This document shows positions 1-7,568 of a stretch of DNA of 32,246 nt, one piece after another (within the stretch, counting starts at the first letter, position 1; every line of letters begins with the position of its first letter). The stretch is from the NCBI GenBank assembly GCA_022792035.1, contig JAAWAE010000003.1, forward strand, positions 1 through 32,246, given 5' to 3'. The notes below the pieces were generated by a model that did not search any database, was not told the origin of the DNA, and saw only the letters and a program-made list of their open reading frames with translations. The DNA is from Ruminiclostridium sp. (GTDB taxonomy: Bacteria > Bacillota > Clostridia > Oscillospirales > Oscillospiraceae). A program made the translations under genes and the position numbers.

Positions 1-52
1 GATTCATGCCGTTTTTCGCGGACAGGATTCCTTTTGCTTTGACAAAATGCAC
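1..52 (-). CDS. 5' end of probable SPL-family radical SAM protein (partial)
   Basis: Only the first 17 codons are inside the window; the gene runs off the left edge. Reading leftward from a GTG at 52, the peptide is MHFVKAKGILSAKNGMN. This matches, from memory, the start of SPL-like radical SAM proteins (DNA repair photolyase family), in which such a segment leads directly into the CxxxCxxC cluster motif. The start is supported by a GGAGG ribosome site nine bases upstream and by an extended -10 promoter element further up. The cluster-binding cysteines would lie outside the window, so the family call rests on a short N-terminal match only. Confidence 0.5.
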   Translation of the reverse strand, partial: MHFVKAKGILSAKNGMN

Positions 53-86
53 AGGTTCCGGCCTCCTTTTTGGAATAGGATGCCCT

Positions 87-95
87 ATTGTAGCA
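87..95 (-). promoter_or_regulatory. Extended -10 promoter element for the leftward gene
   Basis: On the minus strand the sequence reads TGCTACAAT, an extended -10 element, about 35 bases before the GTG at 52. No good -35 hexamer is visible at 16-18 bases, which is common for extended -10 promoters. Confidence 0.45.
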
Positions 96-113
96 CAAAT
101 GTCCGCAAAAGGA

Positions 114-227
114 CAGGGGGGATCATCGGGTACTATGGAGCATTCCGTGAGCGTCTGCCACTACGACCTGCCCCACGGGGCGGAACTCATCATGATCTCC
201 TTGGCGTTTGCCCGGGCGTTTCGCTGA
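114..227 (+). pseudogene. Remnant of an iron-containing alcohol dehydrogenase gene
   Basis: The plus-strand frame ending at the TGA at 225-227 encodes a segment containing SGTMEHSVSVCHYDLPHGAE followed by LIMISLAFARAF. This resembles the iron-binding region of group III (iron-dependent) alcohol dehydrogenases, where the usual form is close to LEHAMSAYHPDLPHGAGLIMIS, with two metal-ligand histidines. Only about 33 residues are recognisable. Nothing upstream in any frame continues the family, and the frame stops early, so this looks like a decayed fragment and not a working gene. The adjacent terminator may have belonged to the original gene. The reading depends on memory of the motif; a chance 30-codon frame (ATG at 135) is the alternative. 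Confidence 0.45.
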
Positions 228-249
228 GTTCCAACTGCCTAAGCGTAAA

Positions 250-294
250 GATCCCCGATCCGTTCCAACCAGGAGCGGACCGGGGATTTTTTGC
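250..294 (+). terminator. Rho-independent terminator
   Basis: A 12-bp stem (atccccgatccg pairing with cggaccggggat, one mismatch) with a 12-base loop is followed by a run of six T on the plus strand. It lies directly after the alcohol dehydrogenase remnant and isolates the downstream sigma factor gene. Confidence 0.75.
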
Positions 295-345
295 ATCTTT
301 GGGCAGAAAATTCCCCTTTGGGTGAAACCAAAGCCGCCGTCTGTG

Positions 346-354
346 TGATATGAT
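346..354 (+). promoter_or_regulatory. Extended -10 promoter of the sigma factor operon
   Basis: TGATATGAT is an extended -10 element about 45 bases before the sigma factor ATG. No convincing -35 hexamer is present, nor an obvious ECF-type AAC / CGTC pair at 16-17 bases. A transcription start near 361 would fall inside the palindrome at 358-371. Confidence 0.45.
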
Positions 355-357
355 AGG

Positions 358-371
358 TGAAAGCGCTTTCA
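358..371 (+). promoter_or_regulatory. cre-like palindrome (candidate CcpA operator)
   Basis: TGAAAGCGCTTTCA is a perfect 14-bp palindrome that equals the optimal catabolite-responsive element bound by CcpA, a LacI-family regulator of Firmicutes. It begins a few bases after the -10 hexamer and spans the predicted transcription start, where binding would be expected to repress. CcpA itself is not in the window, so the regulator is inferred; another LacI-family protein could use the same site. Confidence 0.6.
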
Positions 372-399
372 AAAACGAGGATAGGAGGGGCGGCAGGGC

Positions 400-951
400 A
401 TGAGAGAAACCGTCATCGTAGATAAAATGAGAGCCGGAGAGCCCTCCGGCCTGGAGGCCCTGATGGACCGCTACATCCCCTATGTGTCCACCATCGTGTG
501 GAACATCCTCCGGGGCGTCATGCCTCGGGAGGATGGGGAAGAGGTGGTGTCGGATGTATTCCTGGCGGCCTGGAAGCAGGCGGGGGATCTGGAGCCCGGT
601 TCCGTCAAGGCGTGGCTGGGGGCCGTGGCCCGGAACAAGGCCAAGAACAAGCTGCGCCAGCAGGGGATGACCTTGCCCCTGGAGGAGGATGCCCTGGACA
701 TCCCCGGCCTGGAGGACCCGGCCAGCGACGTGGAACGGGCGGAGGAACGGGCCATGGTCCGTCAGGCGGTGGGAGAGCTGCCGCCCCAGGACCGGGAGAT
801 CTTCCTCCGGCATTACTACTACGCCCAGACCGTAAAAGAAGTGGCCTTGCAGATGGGGATGAAGGAATCCACCGTGAAGACCCGTTTGAAGCGGGGCCGC
901 GTGAAGCTGAAGGAAACATTGATGAGGGAGGGGTTTGCCCATGAAGCGTAA
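400..951 (+). CDS. ECF-type RNA polymerase sigma factor
   Basis: A 183-residue sigma-70 family protein of extracytoplasmic-function size. Region 2 spans roughly residues 10-85 (LMDRYIPYVSTIVWNIL, then DVFLAAWKQ, then VKAWLGAVARNKAKNKLR) and region 4 roughly 120-175 (LPPQDREIFLRHYYYAQTVKEVA, then KESTVKTRLKRGR, the DNA-recognition helix). There is no region 3, as expected for ECF sigmas. It would direct RNA polymerase to stress-type promoters once released by the anti-sigma factor encoded immediately downstream, whose ATG overlaps the last codons of this gene. The start has an AGGAGGGG ribosome site. Expression is probably under the cre-like palindrome at 358-371. The regulon and inducing signal cannot be read from the sequence. 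Confidence 0.9.
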   Translation: MRETVIVDKMRAGEPSGLEALMDRYIPYVSTIVWNILRGVMPREDGEEVVSDVFLAAWKQAGDLEPGSVKAWLGAVARNKAKNKLRQQGMTLPLEEDALDIPGLEDPASDVERAEERAMVRQAVGELPPQDREIFLRHYYYAQTVKEVALQMGMKESTVKTRLKRGRVKLKETLMREGFAHEA

Positions 952-2089
952 TATTTCTGACTTGCTGGACTGCTACCTGGAAGAGGACTTGGAGCCCAAC
1001 GGGGTCCAGCCCCTTTCCTCCAGGAGGATCAAGGAGATGACCATGAAAAAAATTGAGAAGAAAGAAACGGGCGGAACGCTGCGCCGTCTGCCCAGCCGGA
1101 TCGTCATTGGTGTGGCGGCTGCCGCCATGCTCACCGTCTCCGCTTTTGCGGCGGGGGAGGCCCTGGGGGCCGGGGAGCTGCTGCGCAGCTATTTCACACA
1201 GGGCGGGGAGGAGCTGACCCAGGGTCAGGTCCAGACCATGGACGCCATCGGCGCGGCCTTTGAGGGCGGCGTCACCAGCAGCGGGGCCACCCTGACGCCT
1301 CTGGCGGCGCTGGCGGACGAGAACGTGTACTATCTGCGCCTGCGGGTCCAGGCCCCGGAGGGGACGGTCCTGCCGGACCTGGACGAGGATACCGGTTACT
1401 ATCAGCTCTTCGGGGACACGGCCCAGGAGAGCATGGATTTGGACCTGTCGGCCTATCCGGGAGAATACCCCCCGGGCTACTATGTGGACTTCAGCTGGCT
1501 GCCGGACCAGGACCCCGGGGATAACATCAAGGAAGCGGTGGTGAAGTTCCAGGTCATGGACGGCGAAGGGGAGGAGAGCAGTCCCTTGAAGTTCAACGAC
1601 GGGGTTTCCAAGCCTCTGACCATCCGTGGTCTGTGGGTCCAGTCCCCGGACAAGGGCTACACCGAGATCTTCAAAGGGGAGTTTATCTTTGATATCGGGA
1701 AGAATTACGAGAGCCGCAGCGTGGACCTGGACTGCACGGGCCTGAGTTACCAGGACAAGATCGGCTATACTGTGTACCCGCAGAGCATGACTCTGTCCCC
1801 CCTGAGCCTCTCCGGCCAGTTCGGCTGTACGCTGATGGACAACCAATGGGTAGGAGCTGGCATGGGCCCTGTGACCATCGCCCTTAAGGACGGCAGCACC
1901 TTCTTTGCTCAGCCCAACTATGAGCCCGAACCGCAGCAGCTGGCGCGGATTCCTCTGGACGAGATTCCCATCAGCGACACCCCTGACACCCGCTTCCGGG
2001 GCACCATCGTCTTTGACGAGCCCTTGGACTTGAGCCAGGTGGACTATGTGGAATATGGCGGGCAGAAGATCCCAGTGGAGGTGAAGTAA
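941..2089 (+). CDS. Membrane anti-sigma factor, DUF4179-like
   Basis: A 382-residue single-pass membrane protein. The cytoplasmic part (about residues 1-50, RNISDLLDCYLEEDLEPN then SSRRIKEMTMKKI) has the form of the sigma-binding segment of DUF4179-type anti-sigma factors. One hydrophobic helix follows (IVIGVAAAAMLTVSAFAAG, about residues 53-72), then a roughly 300-residue extracytoplasmic domain ending in LDLSQVDYVEYGGQKIPVEV. The ATG at 941 overlaps the sigma gene stop and follows GGGAGGGG, so the two are translationally coupled. It is expected to hold the sigma factor at the membrane until an envelope signal acts on the outer domain. The family call is by sequence style and context; the signal is unknown. 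Confidence 0.8.
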   Translation: MKRNISDLLDCYLEEDLEPNGVQPLSSRRIKEMTMKKIEKKETGGTLRRLPSRIVIGVAAAAMLTVSAFAAGEALGAGELLRSYFTQGGEELTQGQVQTMDAIGAAFEGGVTSSGATLTPLAALADENVYYLRLRVQAPEGTVLPDLDEDTGYYQLFGDTAQESMDLDLSAYPGEYPPGYYVDFSWLPDQDPGDNIKEAVVKFQVMDGEGEESSPLKFNDGVSKPLTIRGLWVQSPDKGYTEIFKGEFIFDIGKNYESRSVDLDCTGLSYQDKIGYTVYPQSMTLSPLSLSGQFGCTLMDNQWVGAGMGPVTIALKDGSTFFAQPNYEPEPQQLARIPLDEIPISDTPDTRFRGTIVFDEPLDLSQVDYVEYGGQKIPVEVK

Positions 2090-2101
2090 CAGACATAGGC
2101 C

Positions 2102-2143
2102 AAGGACCCGTGGGCAGAGCGCTCCACGGGTCCTTGTGTTTTT
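2102..2143 (+). terminator. Rho-independent terminator after the anti-sigma gene
   Basis: A perfect 12-bp stem, AAGGACCCGTGG with CCACGGGTCCTT, is followed by GTGTTTTTC. It lies 13 bases after the anti-sigma stop codon. Its tail overlaps the -35 hexamer of the next promoter. Confidence 0.85.
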
Positions 2144-2162
2144 CTTCAGGATATGGTATAAT
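2134..2162 (+). promoter_or_regulatory. Sigma-A-type promoter of the lipoprotein gene
   Basis: TTGTGT (2134-2139), a 17-base spacer and a perfect TATAAT (2157-2162) preceded by TGG, an extended -10. It gives the lipoprotein gene its own promoter despite the adjacent sigma operon. The -35 lies in the descending arm and tail of the terminator. Confidence 0.75.
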
Positions 2163-2207
2163 TTCAGGGAAGAACGCCGAAAGCCTTACGCCGATAGGAG
2201 GTTCCTG

Positions 2208-3095
2208 ATGAAAAAGATCATATCCCTGTCCCTGAGCGCACTGCTGCTCCTTGCCCTGACTGTGTCCGGCTGCCAGCAGGAGAGTGCCCAAAAGCCGGAG
2301 CTGGAGAAAACCATTGCCAACCGGCTGGCGATGACACCAGAACAGGTCTCCGCCATGGCGGACGGCGTCCAAGACCTGGACCTGACCTCTGCTGAGGGGG
2401 AGAACACCATCGTTCACGTCCGCCAGAGTTTTGGGAACCAGCGGGAGCTGTATATCCTCTATGACGTGACCTTCTCGGAGAAAATCGACCTGGATGTTTT
2501 GAAGGACGGTATTTCTCCCATCTCCGAACGTTTATCGCCGGAAGGGGGGGAACGCACCGGCACCAGCAGGATGAGCACCATGTCCCGGGAGGGACAGACC
2601 ATCACCTATTTGAGTTACTTTGAGTGCGGAGAGCAGGAAGGGTGGCCGGAGGGTGCGCTGTGCTTCACCATCGACGGCTTCCAAAACACCAGGCCCAAGG
2701 ACGATGCCCAGGAGGGGGATGAGGTAGAGTTTGAGAAGCTTTCGGAGGATGTACACAAGCTGAGCTGGGTCCCCACCAACGCCGGAGAGACCATCATCCA
2801 GGACATCCCTGGAGAGGGGGACCAAAAGGCGGGCAAGGTCTATCTGACCCCCTTCTCCCTGCGTTTGGAGCTGAACGAGACGAATCAGCCGGATATGGAG
2901 AGCCTGAAACAAAGCATACAGTTCCTTTACAAAGACGGAACGGCTTCCTCAATCGTTTCTCGCTCCAGTGGTGGAGGGCATTCTGAAGACAATGGGAAGA
3001 TGACCGGTGTCAACTGCCACTGGCAATTCATAGGGAACATAGACCTCTCCCAGCTGGAAGGGATGGAGGTTGACGGACATACTCTTTCTTTTTAA
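2208..3095 (+). CDS. Lipoprotein resembling the anti-sigma factor outer domain
   Basis: A 295-residue secreted lipoprotein. The start at 2208 follows GATAGGAGG and opens a classic signal peptide (MKKIISLSLSALLLLALTVSGC) with the lipobox VSGC, so Cys22 would be lipidated and the protein held on the outer face of the membrane. The mature part has no enzyme motif. Its closing stretch (WQFIGNIDLSQLEGMEVDGH) follows the same pattern as the end of the anti-sigma factor encoded just upstream (IVFDEPLDLSQVDYVEYGGQ), and both contain a strand-rich body of similar style. It is probably a paralogue of the anti-sigma ectodomain without the cytoplasmic and membrane parts. It has its own promoter and ends at the strong hairpin at 3100-3145. 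Its function is unknown. Confidence 0.75.
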   Translation: MKKIISLSLSALLLLALTVSGCQQESAQKPELEKTIANRLAMTPEQVSAMADGVQDLDLTSAEGENTIVHVRQSFGNQRELYILYDVTFSEKIDLDVLKDGISPISERLSPEGGERTGTSRMSTMSREGQTITYLSYFECGEQEGWPEGALCFTIDGFQNTRPKDDAQEGDEVEFEKLSEDVHKLSWVPTNAGETIIQDIPGEGDQKAGKVYLTPFSLRLELNETNQPDMESLKQSIQFLYKDGTASSIVSRSSGGGHSEDNGKMTGVNCHWQFIGNIDLSQLEGMEVDGHTLSF

Positions 3096-3099
3096 TTAC

Positions 3100-3145
3100 A
3101 AAAGCACATCCCCTGACAGGAATCCCTGTCAGGGGATGTGCTTTT
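3100..3145. terminator. Strong hairpin between convergent genes
   Basis: A 21-bp near-perfect stem (3100-3120 with 3124-3145) with a three-base loop, AAT. It sits 4 bases after the lipoprotein stop and between convergent transcription units, so it can end both the lipoprotein mRNA and the opposing DegV operon. The 3' side carries TTTTG on the plus strand. Confidence 0.8.
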
Positions 3146-3148
3146 GTT

Positions 3149-3216
3149 GGGCTCTGCCCAAACCCGCCAGGGCTTTGCCCTGGACCCACCGTCCTTTGAA
3201 AAGGGCGGCCCGGAAC
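3149..3216. repeat. Palindromic intergenic repeat-like element
   Basis: Three short hairpins follow one another: GGGC-TCT-GCCC (3149-3159), CCAGGGC-TTT-GCCCTGG (3167-3183) and an imperfect one at 3189-3208, then CCCGGAACTTTAT. The order and wording recall a multi-copy intergenic palindromic repeat (GGGGCTCTGCCCC ... CCTGGACCCC ... AACTTT) that I recall from Oscillospiraceae genomes. Only one copy is in this window, so the repeat status is from memory. Confidence 0.45.
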
Positions 3217-3224
3217 TTTATATG

Positions 3225-4082
3225 TCAGACCTCTCGCTCCGGGGCAAAGAACGCCACCCCGATGGCCCCCGGCCCGGCATGGGTCCCGATGGTGCTGCCG
3301 ATGCAGTAAGCCGGTACGGCATCCATTTCGCCCCGCCACAGCTCGGCGCTGTCCCGGAGGTATTTCTGCAGCAGGCTGTCGTCCAGTCCGGAGTAAGCCG
3401 CCGCGTAGGGCATGGAGAAGTCGATGCCCCCGGACTTCTGCACCAATTGCATCAGGAGGTTATTCCCTTTCTTAGACCCCATGGCTTTCCCGGCCAGCTT
3501 CACGGCCCCGTCTACCACAGAGATCACGGGCTTGATGTTCAGCACCGTCCCGACCCCTGCTGTTACGGCGGAGATCCGTCCGCCCTTTTGCAGGTACTCC
3601 AGGGTGTCCAGCAGGGCCATGAGCCGGATACGGCCTTTCACCCGTTCCAGCTCTGCCGCGATGGCCTCCGCCGACCAGTCTTTCCTGTGCAGGCGCAGGG
3701 CGTAGCGCAGCAGCAGCCGCTCCCCGATGGAGACGTTTTGGCTGTCCACTACATGGACCGTGGGGAAGTCCCGGGCCGCCTGCACCGCGCTGGCGTAGGT
3801 CCCGGAGAGTTTTTCCGAGAGGGTGATGACCACCACGCTGCTGCCGTCGGCGGTGAGGGCTTGGAACTGCTCCTCAAATTGGAAGGGGGTGATTTGACTG
3901 GTTACGGGGAGCTCGTCGCGCTCGATCAATTTTTCAAAAAATGCCTGACTGTTCAGGTCCACCCCGTCCAAGTACTGCTCGTCGCCGAACTGTACGGACA
4001 GGGACATCAGGACCACGTCCAGGGCCTTCGCCTCCTCCAAGTCGATGTCGGATGCGGAGTCTACCATAAGTTTAACTGCCAT
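3225..4082 (-). CDS. DegV family fatty-acid-binding protein
   Basis: A 285-residue DegV protein of normal family length. It opens with the typical MVDSASDI segment, followed by LPVTSQITPFQFEE (the serine-containing loop that contacts the lipid carboxylate), TLSEKLSGTYASA, and the C-terminal IGSTIGTHAGPGAIGVAFF signature. DegV/FakB proteins bind a fatty acid and, in characterised systems, present it to FakA kinase for phosphorylation; FakA is not in this window. It starts 27 bases after the permease gene, with GGAGG before the ATG, so it is probably the last gene of the minus-strand regulator-kinase-ABC operon. Which fatty acid it binds cannot be read from sequence. Confidence 0.9.
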   Translation of the reverse strand: MAVKLMVDSASDIDLEEAKALDVVLMSLSVQFGDEQYLDGVDLNSQAFFEKLIERDELPVTSQITPFQFEEQFQALTADGSSVVVITLSEKLSGTYASAVQAARDFPTVHVVDSQNVSIGERLLLRYALRLHRKDWSAEAIAAELERVKGRIRLMALLDTLEYLQKGGRISAVTAGVGTVLNIKPVISVVDGAVKLAGKAMGSKKGNNLLMQLVQKSGGIDFSMPYAAAYSGLDDSLLQKYLRDSAELWRGEMDAVPAYCIGSTIGTHAGPGAIGVAFFAPEREV

Positions 4083-4109
4083 GAGAAAACCTCCAATGAT
4101 GGTATGGTG

Positions 4110-6785
4110 TTATGCGTCCACCTCCCGCAGCCGTTCCACGATGGTGTGTCTGGCCACGGCCCGGTAGGTCCACAGGGGCACCAGGACCCCCAGGAGCAGG
4201 AACAGCGGCAGGACCACCAGGATCGGGGTCAAGGTGAGATGATAGCTGAAGAACCAGAAAATGTTGCTGGCGGCACGCCCCACCAGGGGACCAGCCCCCA
4301 CGGTCAGCAGGGTACACAGCAGCAGGGAGAGGATGGTGTAGTATAGACCCTCACACACCAGCATGGTCTTCAGCTGCTTTCCGGTCATGCCCACGGACTG
4401 CAAAACGGCAAACTCCCGCTTCCGGCTCAAAATGCCCGTGAGCACTGCGTTGATGAAATTCAGGACGCCCACTAAGCCTACGATGCCGCTCAGCGCGGTG
4501 CCCATGGTGAAGAACATCCCCTTAAAACCCTCGAACTCGGCGACGTAGGTGGCCCGGCTTTCATAGTCGTAGGTGGGCTGGACGGATTCGGTGTACTCCG
4601 CCAAAAAGTCCTCCATGGCGGGGTTGGCCTCGTCGGTGGTGTCGTAGAGATAGGTCATGACGCTGTCGGTGCCGGTATCCTGGATGAACTGCTCCGCCCC
4701 CAGGATGAACTGGTCCGCGCCGTAGAAGCGGTAGGAGATGGAGTTGGGGATGTTCACCACGGCGCAGACGGTGTAGTCCACGTCCTCATATTCCACGGCC
4801 CGGGAACCGTAGGGACGGCCGCTTTCGTAGGCGGCGTCCCCGTCGGCAAAGATCTCGCCGGTCTCCCGGTCGTAATACTCCCGCTGGGTGACATAGTGCA
4901 GGGTGACGGTGTCCCCCAGTCTGGCCCAGTGGGAATCCCACTCTGTGGAGTTATAGTCGTCGGTGTGGTAGACGGCGGCGATGGCCCGCTGGCTGGGGTC
5001 GGAGAGGGGGGCCAGATCTCCGTCCAGGACGTTGAGCAGGCTCAGGGGGAAGTCCTCCATGCCGTAGAGCTGCACCCGGTCCGCCAAAAGGCCGTCCTCG
5101 CTGCGCTCCATGCTCTCGACCATCAGGTCTAAGGTTTCGGGGCTGTTCCATTTGCCCCAGACGGTACGGTACCACTCCTCGGTGATGAATTCCTCGATAT
5201 CGGAGGTGATGCCGTAGATCCGCCCCGCTTCGGTGATGCCTTCCTGGGCGTTGACCTCGTCGATCACCGTCTCTGAGACGGCTTTGTCGGTGTTGAAGCC
5301 GTGACTGCTGGTCTGGAAATACGACGCGTCCCCCAGGATGAAGTCCACGTTGGCGTTCTGGGCCAGGTATTTGTCCATGTCGAAGCCGTTGGCGAAGGTG
5401 TAGGTCAGGGTGGCCAGCACCAGGGCCAGGGTCAGTGAGATCACCGTCACCACGGTGCGCACCCGGCTGCGGCCCAGATTGGCCCAGGCCATCTTGGGCA
5501 GGGAGGCGCCTTTCTTGGCGGAACGCTTCCCGTGCTTCTTGGCGCTCCCGCCGCCCTCGGTGTAGCGCACGGCCTCCACCGGGGAGACTTTCGCCGCCAT
5601 CCGGCCCGGACGGGCGCAGGAGAGAAAAACGGTGAACAGGGCAAACAGCGCCGCCCCGATGAAGATCAGGGGGTTGAAGGTGACGAAGGTGTGGGGATAG
5701 CTCAGCTGGGCCATGATGACGGGGGTGAGCTTGTTGCCGATGAAGAAGCCGATGATCAGTCCCAGAGGGATGCCCGCCAAGCTCAGCAGCAGGGCCTGCT
5801 GGCGGACGATGCGCTTTAACTGCCGCCCGGTGGTGCCGATGGTTTTCAGCAGGCCGTAGAAGCGGATATCGTTGGTAACAGAAATCTGAAAGACGTTGTA
5901 GATGATAAGGTAGCCGGTCAAGATGATCAGCAGGAGGATCACGGCGATGGCCAGGACGGTGGTGACGTCAAAGCTGTCACTGAGCTTGGCCCCGGAGTAG
6001 CCCCAGTTTACACCGATGTTCAGATAGTTGTCCTGGTTAGTATCGTCGCTCTGGCAGCCGTGGTTGGCCAGGACCTGCTTTATGTTGTCCTCGATGTGCA
6101 GGGCGTTTCGGAACATCATATCCAGGTTCCATGCCCCAGTCATGGAGGATTCGTTTCCGCTGCTCATGGCTGCGAACTGCTCCGCCGCGCCGCGGGTCAG
6201 GAGGATGTGGTTGGCCACCACGGCGCTGTCGTACTCCCACCAGCCGGAGAGGGTGCCGGTGTAGGTGACTAACTTCCGGTCGGAGGTGTTCTCGTCGATG
6301 TAGAAGGAGAAGCTCACCTCTGCCCCGATCTCCGGCTCGACGCCCAGGAGGGCCAGGACGTGGGTGTCCGTGGCGATCTGGTTGCTGCCCTCGGCGGGGA
6401 GGGTCCCCACCTCGGGGGTACAGAAGTAGTGGGGGGCGGCTTGCGGCTCCAGATAGGAGACCTCTACATGGGATTTGTTGAAGGGGATATCCATGGGCAT
6501 CCCCACGAACAGCCTGGCCCCGCTCTCCACGATCAGGGGATCGTCTCGAAATTCCTCCACCTGTTCCCAGCTGATGTCCTTAATGGAGCCGTGCATATCG
6601 CCTCCGGCCTGACGGAAGTTCTCCTGCTGGTAGGAGTAGTTGATGGAGGCGACGATGGTGAACAGGGACGTGAAGAGCACGGTGGTCAGGGCGATGGCCA
6701 AAATGGCGATGATGTTCCGGGTCCTGGCCGCGGCCATGGAGCGGAAGCCCAGGCGGCGGATACACTTGCGGTTGGATACCTTCAT
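4110..6785 (-). CDS. FtsX-like ABC transporter permease (MacB/Bce-type)
   Basis: An 891-residue permease with two FtsX repeats. A first helix at about residues 25-50 ([22 protein letters not shown]) is followed by an outer domain to about 270, then three helices at about 275-395. After a cytoplasmic segment, a further helix near 445-465 leads into a second large outer domain of about 300 residues. The last helices (from about 765) end in [22 protein letters not shown]. The upstream ATPase overlaps a possible GTG start at 6794; the ATG at 6785 is preferred because it has GGGGG at suitable spacing. With the ATPase it should form a mechanotransmission or export complex for peptides, lipids or lipoproteins. 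The substrate is unknown. The kinase and regulator upstream suggest envelope or antimicrobial-peptide stress. Confidence 0.85.
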   Translation of the reverse strand: MKVSNRKCIRRLGFRSMAAARTRNIIAILAIALTTVLFTSLFTIVASINYSYQQENFRQAGGDMHGSIKDISWEQVEEFRDDPLIVESGARLFVGMPMDIPFNKSHVEVSYLEPQAAPHYFCTPEVGTLPAEGSNQIATDTHVLALLGVEPEIGAEVSFSFYIDENTSDRKLVTYTGTLSGWWEYDSAVVANHILLTRGAAEQFAAMSSGNESSMTGAWNLDMMFRNALHIEDNIKQVLANHGCQSDDTNQDNYLNIGVNWGYSGAKLSDSFDVTTVLAIAVILLLIILTGYLIIYNVFQISVTNDIRFYGLLKTIGTTGRQLKRIVRQQALLLSLAGIPLGLIIGFFIGNKLTPVIMAQLSYPHTFVTFNPLIFIGAALFALFTVFLSCARPGRMAAKVSPVEAVRYTEGGGSAKKHGKRSAKKGASLPKMAWANLGRSRVRTVVTVISLTLALVLATLTYTFANGFDMDKYLAQNANVDFILGDASYFQTSSHGFNTDKAVSETVIDEVNAQEGITEAGRIYGITSDIEEFITEEWYRTVWGKWNSPETLDLMVESMERSEDGLLADRVQLYGMEDFPLSLLNVLDGDLAPLSDPSQRAIAAVYHTDDYNSTEWDSHWARLGDTVTLHYVTQREYYDRETGEIFADGDAAYESGRPYGSRAVEYEDVDYTVCAVVNIPNSISYRFYGADQFILGAEQFIQDTGTDSVMTYLYDTTDEANPAMEDFLAEYTESVQPTYDYESRATYVAEFEGFKGMFFTMGTALSGIVGLVGVLNFINAVLTGILSRKREFAVLQSVGMTGKQLKTMLVCEGLYYTILSLLLCTLLTVGAGPLVGRAASNIFWFFSYHLTLTPILVVLPLFLLLGVLVPLWTYRAVARHTIVERLREVDA

Positions 6786-6790
6786 GCCCC

Positions 6791-7462
6791 TCACCCCCGA
6801 ACCACGATGCGCCCATCCTCAATGCGGATGATGCGGTCAGCCATCTGGGCGATCTCCTCATTGTGGGTGATCATGACGATGGTCTGGGCGAATTTCTGGC
6901 TGGTGACTTTCAGCAGGCCCATGACGTCCTGGCTGGTCTTGGAGTCCAGGTTGCCGGTGGGTTCGTCGGCCAGGATGATGGCGGGCTTTGCCGCCAAGGC
7001 CCGGGCGATGGCCACCCGCTGCTGCTGGCCCCCGGAGAGGTTGTTGGGCAGGTTGCTCAGCTTGGTCTGGAGACCCAGGGTCTCGACGATCTGGTTCACA
7101 TAGTCCTGGTCCGGCTGGTGTCCGTCCAGCTCCATGGGCAGGACGATGTTCTCGTAGACGCTGAGCACCGGCACCAGGTTGTAATTCTGAAACACGAAGC
7201 CGATCTTCCGGCGGCGGAAGATGGTCAGGGCTTCGTCCTTGAGGGCGAAGAGTTCTTTCCCGTCCACGGTGACGCTGCCGGAGGTGGGACGGTCCAGTCC
7301 GCCCAGCATATGCAGCAGGGTGGATTTGCCGGAACCGGAGGTCCCCACCACGGCCACGAACTCGCCTTTTTCCACGCTGAGGTCCACCCCGTCCAGAGCG
7401 CGGACCTGGGCCTCGCCGGAACCGTAGGTTTTTCTCAAATCCTTGGTTTGCAGAATGGTCAT
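6791..7462 (-). CDS. ABC transporter ATP-binding protein (LolD/MacB type)
   Basis: A 223-residue nucleotide-binding subunit. Walker A is GTSGSGKST, the Q-loop lies in [18 protein letters not shown], the signature is [15 protein letters not shown], Walker B is [14 protein letters not shown], and the switch histidine is in MITHNEEIA. This is the MacB/LolD/BceA subfamily that always pairs with FtsX-like permeases, and such a permease follows with a few bases of overlap. The start at 7462 (MTILQTKDL) has GGAGGG eight bases upstream; the frame is open further upstream but that part reads through the intergenic promoter region. Confidence 0.95.
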   Translation of the reverse strand: MTILQTKDLRKTYGSGEAQVRALDGVDLSVEKGEFVAVVGTSGSGKSTLLHMLGGLDRPTSGSVTVDGKELFALKDEALTIFRRRKIGFVFQNYNLVPVLSVYENIVLPMELDGHQPDQDYVNQIVETLGLQTKLSNLPNNLSGGQQQRVAIARALAAKPAIILADEPTGNLDSKTSQDVMGLLKVTSQKFAQTIVMITHNEEIAQMADRIIRIEDGRIVVRG

Positions 7463-7536
7463 ATCTGATCCCTCCATGACTAAAGTTTGCTTGGTTTTTC
7501 TGGATGCTCTCACTTTAGCATAGGAATCTTTCCACA

Positions 7537-7567
7537 TTCTTTCGGAAATCTAACGGTTTTGAAAGAA
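7537..7567. repeat. Inverted repeat between kinase and ABC genes
   Basis: TTCTTTC at 7537-7543 pairs with GAAAGAA at 7561-7567 around a 17-base loop, immediately after the histidine kinase stop codon and about 75 bases before the ATPase start. It could be an operator for the linked regulator, or a weak attenuator splitting the operon. A candidate -10 (TATGCT on the minus strand, near 7517-7522) lies downstream of it in the direction of transcription. Confidence 0.35.
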
Positions 7568-7568
7568 T

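Noticed and set aside
321..345. An ECF-type autoregulated promoter (TGAAAC ... CGTC) upstream of the sigma gene
   Set aside because: The two elements are only about 9 bases apart, not the 16-17 needed.
605..1846. A 413-codon minus-strand frame over the sigma and anti-sigma genes
   Set aside because: Antisense shadow of two recognised genes with GC-rich composition.
3149..3216. The hairpin cluster as a CRISPR remnant or small RNA gene
   Set aside because: There are no regularly spaced repeats or spacers, and no promoter; it fits an intergenic palindromic repeat better.
3138..4346. A 402-codon plus-strand frame over the DegV gene
   Set aside because: It is antisense to a clear DegV protein and has no recognisable domain or ribosome site.
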